Source of the DNA: JAPLDB01 sp964356415
GTDB taxonomy: Bacteria > Bacteroidota > Bacteroidia > AKYH767-A > 2013-40CM-41-45
DNA length: 5,464 nt
NCBI GenBank assembly: GCA_964356415.1
Contig: CAYHHK010000195.1
Coordinates: 1 to 5,464 of the forward strand
Reading direction: 5' to 3'
The notes beneath the pieces were generated by a model. It saw only the letters and a program-made list of their open reading frames with translations. It did no database searches and had not been told where the DNA came from. Both the position numbers and the translations under genes were made by a program. This document shows positions 5,131 to 5,464 of the stretch, piece by piece (positions within the stretch are counted from its first letter, which is position 1; every line of letters starts with the position of its first letter).

Positions 5131-5464
5131 TTTCGATGTTCTCAAATTCTTCTTCAGCGATGAGACTAAACTTTGGGTAGTAATTTCCAAAGAAACTATC
5201 GTAATCTTCTTTCAGAAGCAATTGCAATTCCAGTGCATGTGCCATTTCATGCAGTCCTACATTGAAATTATCTGTTGCCTTTCTGAATCCTTCCTGTAAA
5301 TCCTTTCATGAAAGAACGATAATGCCATGGGTATTTGTTTCACCCATATGCATTGCATTATTTTAACGGTTGTAGAATGCTGCCGGATAGACAATTATTT
5401 TCGAAAAATGTTCGAGCGAATATTTACTGAGACCAAAAGTGAGTTGAATAGCGGAGGCTGCAAC
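5123..5464 (-). pseudogene. mtfA: Broken MtfA-family zinc peptidase, 3' part only in window
   Basis: The minus frame running in from the right edge encodes family-typical stretches: ASAIQLTFGLSKYSLEHF, IIVYPAAFYNR, MHMGETNTHGIIVLS, KDLQEGF, and NVGLHEMAHALELQ with the HExxH zinc motif (5237-5251). It goes on to FFGNYYPKF and EEEFENI. MtfA (DgsA regulator-type) proteins are cytoplasmic zinc aminopeptidases; in enterobacteria MtfA binds the Mlc repressor. The frame contains TAA (5363-5365) where a residue such as Leu is expected after the YNR, and TGA (5306-5308) where the family has Trp in the SWKD motif. It then ends at TAA (5123-5125), short of the usual C-terminal segment of about 60-80 residues. 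There is no frameshift between the lesions. TGA is a true stop elsewhere here, so readthrough as Trp is unlikely. Sequencing error cannot be excluded. Confidence 0.82.

Noticed and set aside
5131..5190. Longer start (ATG at 5190) for the 82-residue protein
   Set aside because: The extra 20 residues are another frame of the MtfA-derived sequence; the ATG at 5130 gives a typical 8-nt overlap and a cleaner N-terminus.
5306..5308. TGA read as tryptophan (alternative code)
   Set aside because: TGA is the natural stop of the TonB receptor (after the terminal F) and of the 82-residue gene, and the same frame also has a TAA.

Overview
The window looks like chromosome of a Bacteroidota bacterium, of the Chitinophagaceae/Sphingobacteriia type (lineage is inference). 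The grounds are a TonB-dependent receptor with an N-terminal CarboxypepD_reg-like domain, a second secreted protein with the same domain, a fragment of a type IX secretion (T9SS) sorting tail, promoter motifs matching the Bacteroidota consensus TAnnTTTG, and genes without clear Shine-Dalgarno sequences. All supportable genes lie on the minus strand.

Right end (about 4880-5464, upstream in transcription): the C-terminal half of an MtfA-family zinc peptidase enters from beyond the window. Its HEMAH motif is intact, but its frame carries two nonsense codons (TAA and TGA) and it stops early, so it reads as a pseudogene. An 82-residue unknown protein starts inside its last codons. Between that gene and the next (4691-4881) there is no gene, but there are two adjacent hairpins, one with perfect 9-bp GC-rich arms.

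Middle (4027-4713): a compact VapBC-type toxin-antitoxin operon. The 56-residue antitoxin overlaps the PIN-domain toxin by 8 nt, and a plausible promoter sits just upstream. Directly downstream of the toxin is a short relic of a T9SS type A sorting domain, the tail of a vanished secreted protein. The rest of 3830-4026 shows nothing recognisable except a G8 run.

Left part (70-3829): a probable three-gene cell-envelope operon. It has a promoter-like TACCTTTG only 5 nt before the first start codon, which suggests a leaderless or near-leaderless mRNA. The genes are a secreted CarboxypepD_reg-like protein, a large TonB-dependent outer membrane receptor, and a small secreted protein 3 nt behind the receptor. 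No SusD-like partner is present, so the receptor's substrate is unknown. The receptor's first 25 or so residues come from a GC-rich, inverted-repeat-like segment, so the true start may be a downstream GTG. The operon ends in short palindromic tandem repeats (1-70) that abut the last stop codon and run to the window edge.

I see no clear undescribed system. The most useful observations are the small antitoxin, the T9SS relic, the broken MtfA gene and the paired hairpins.
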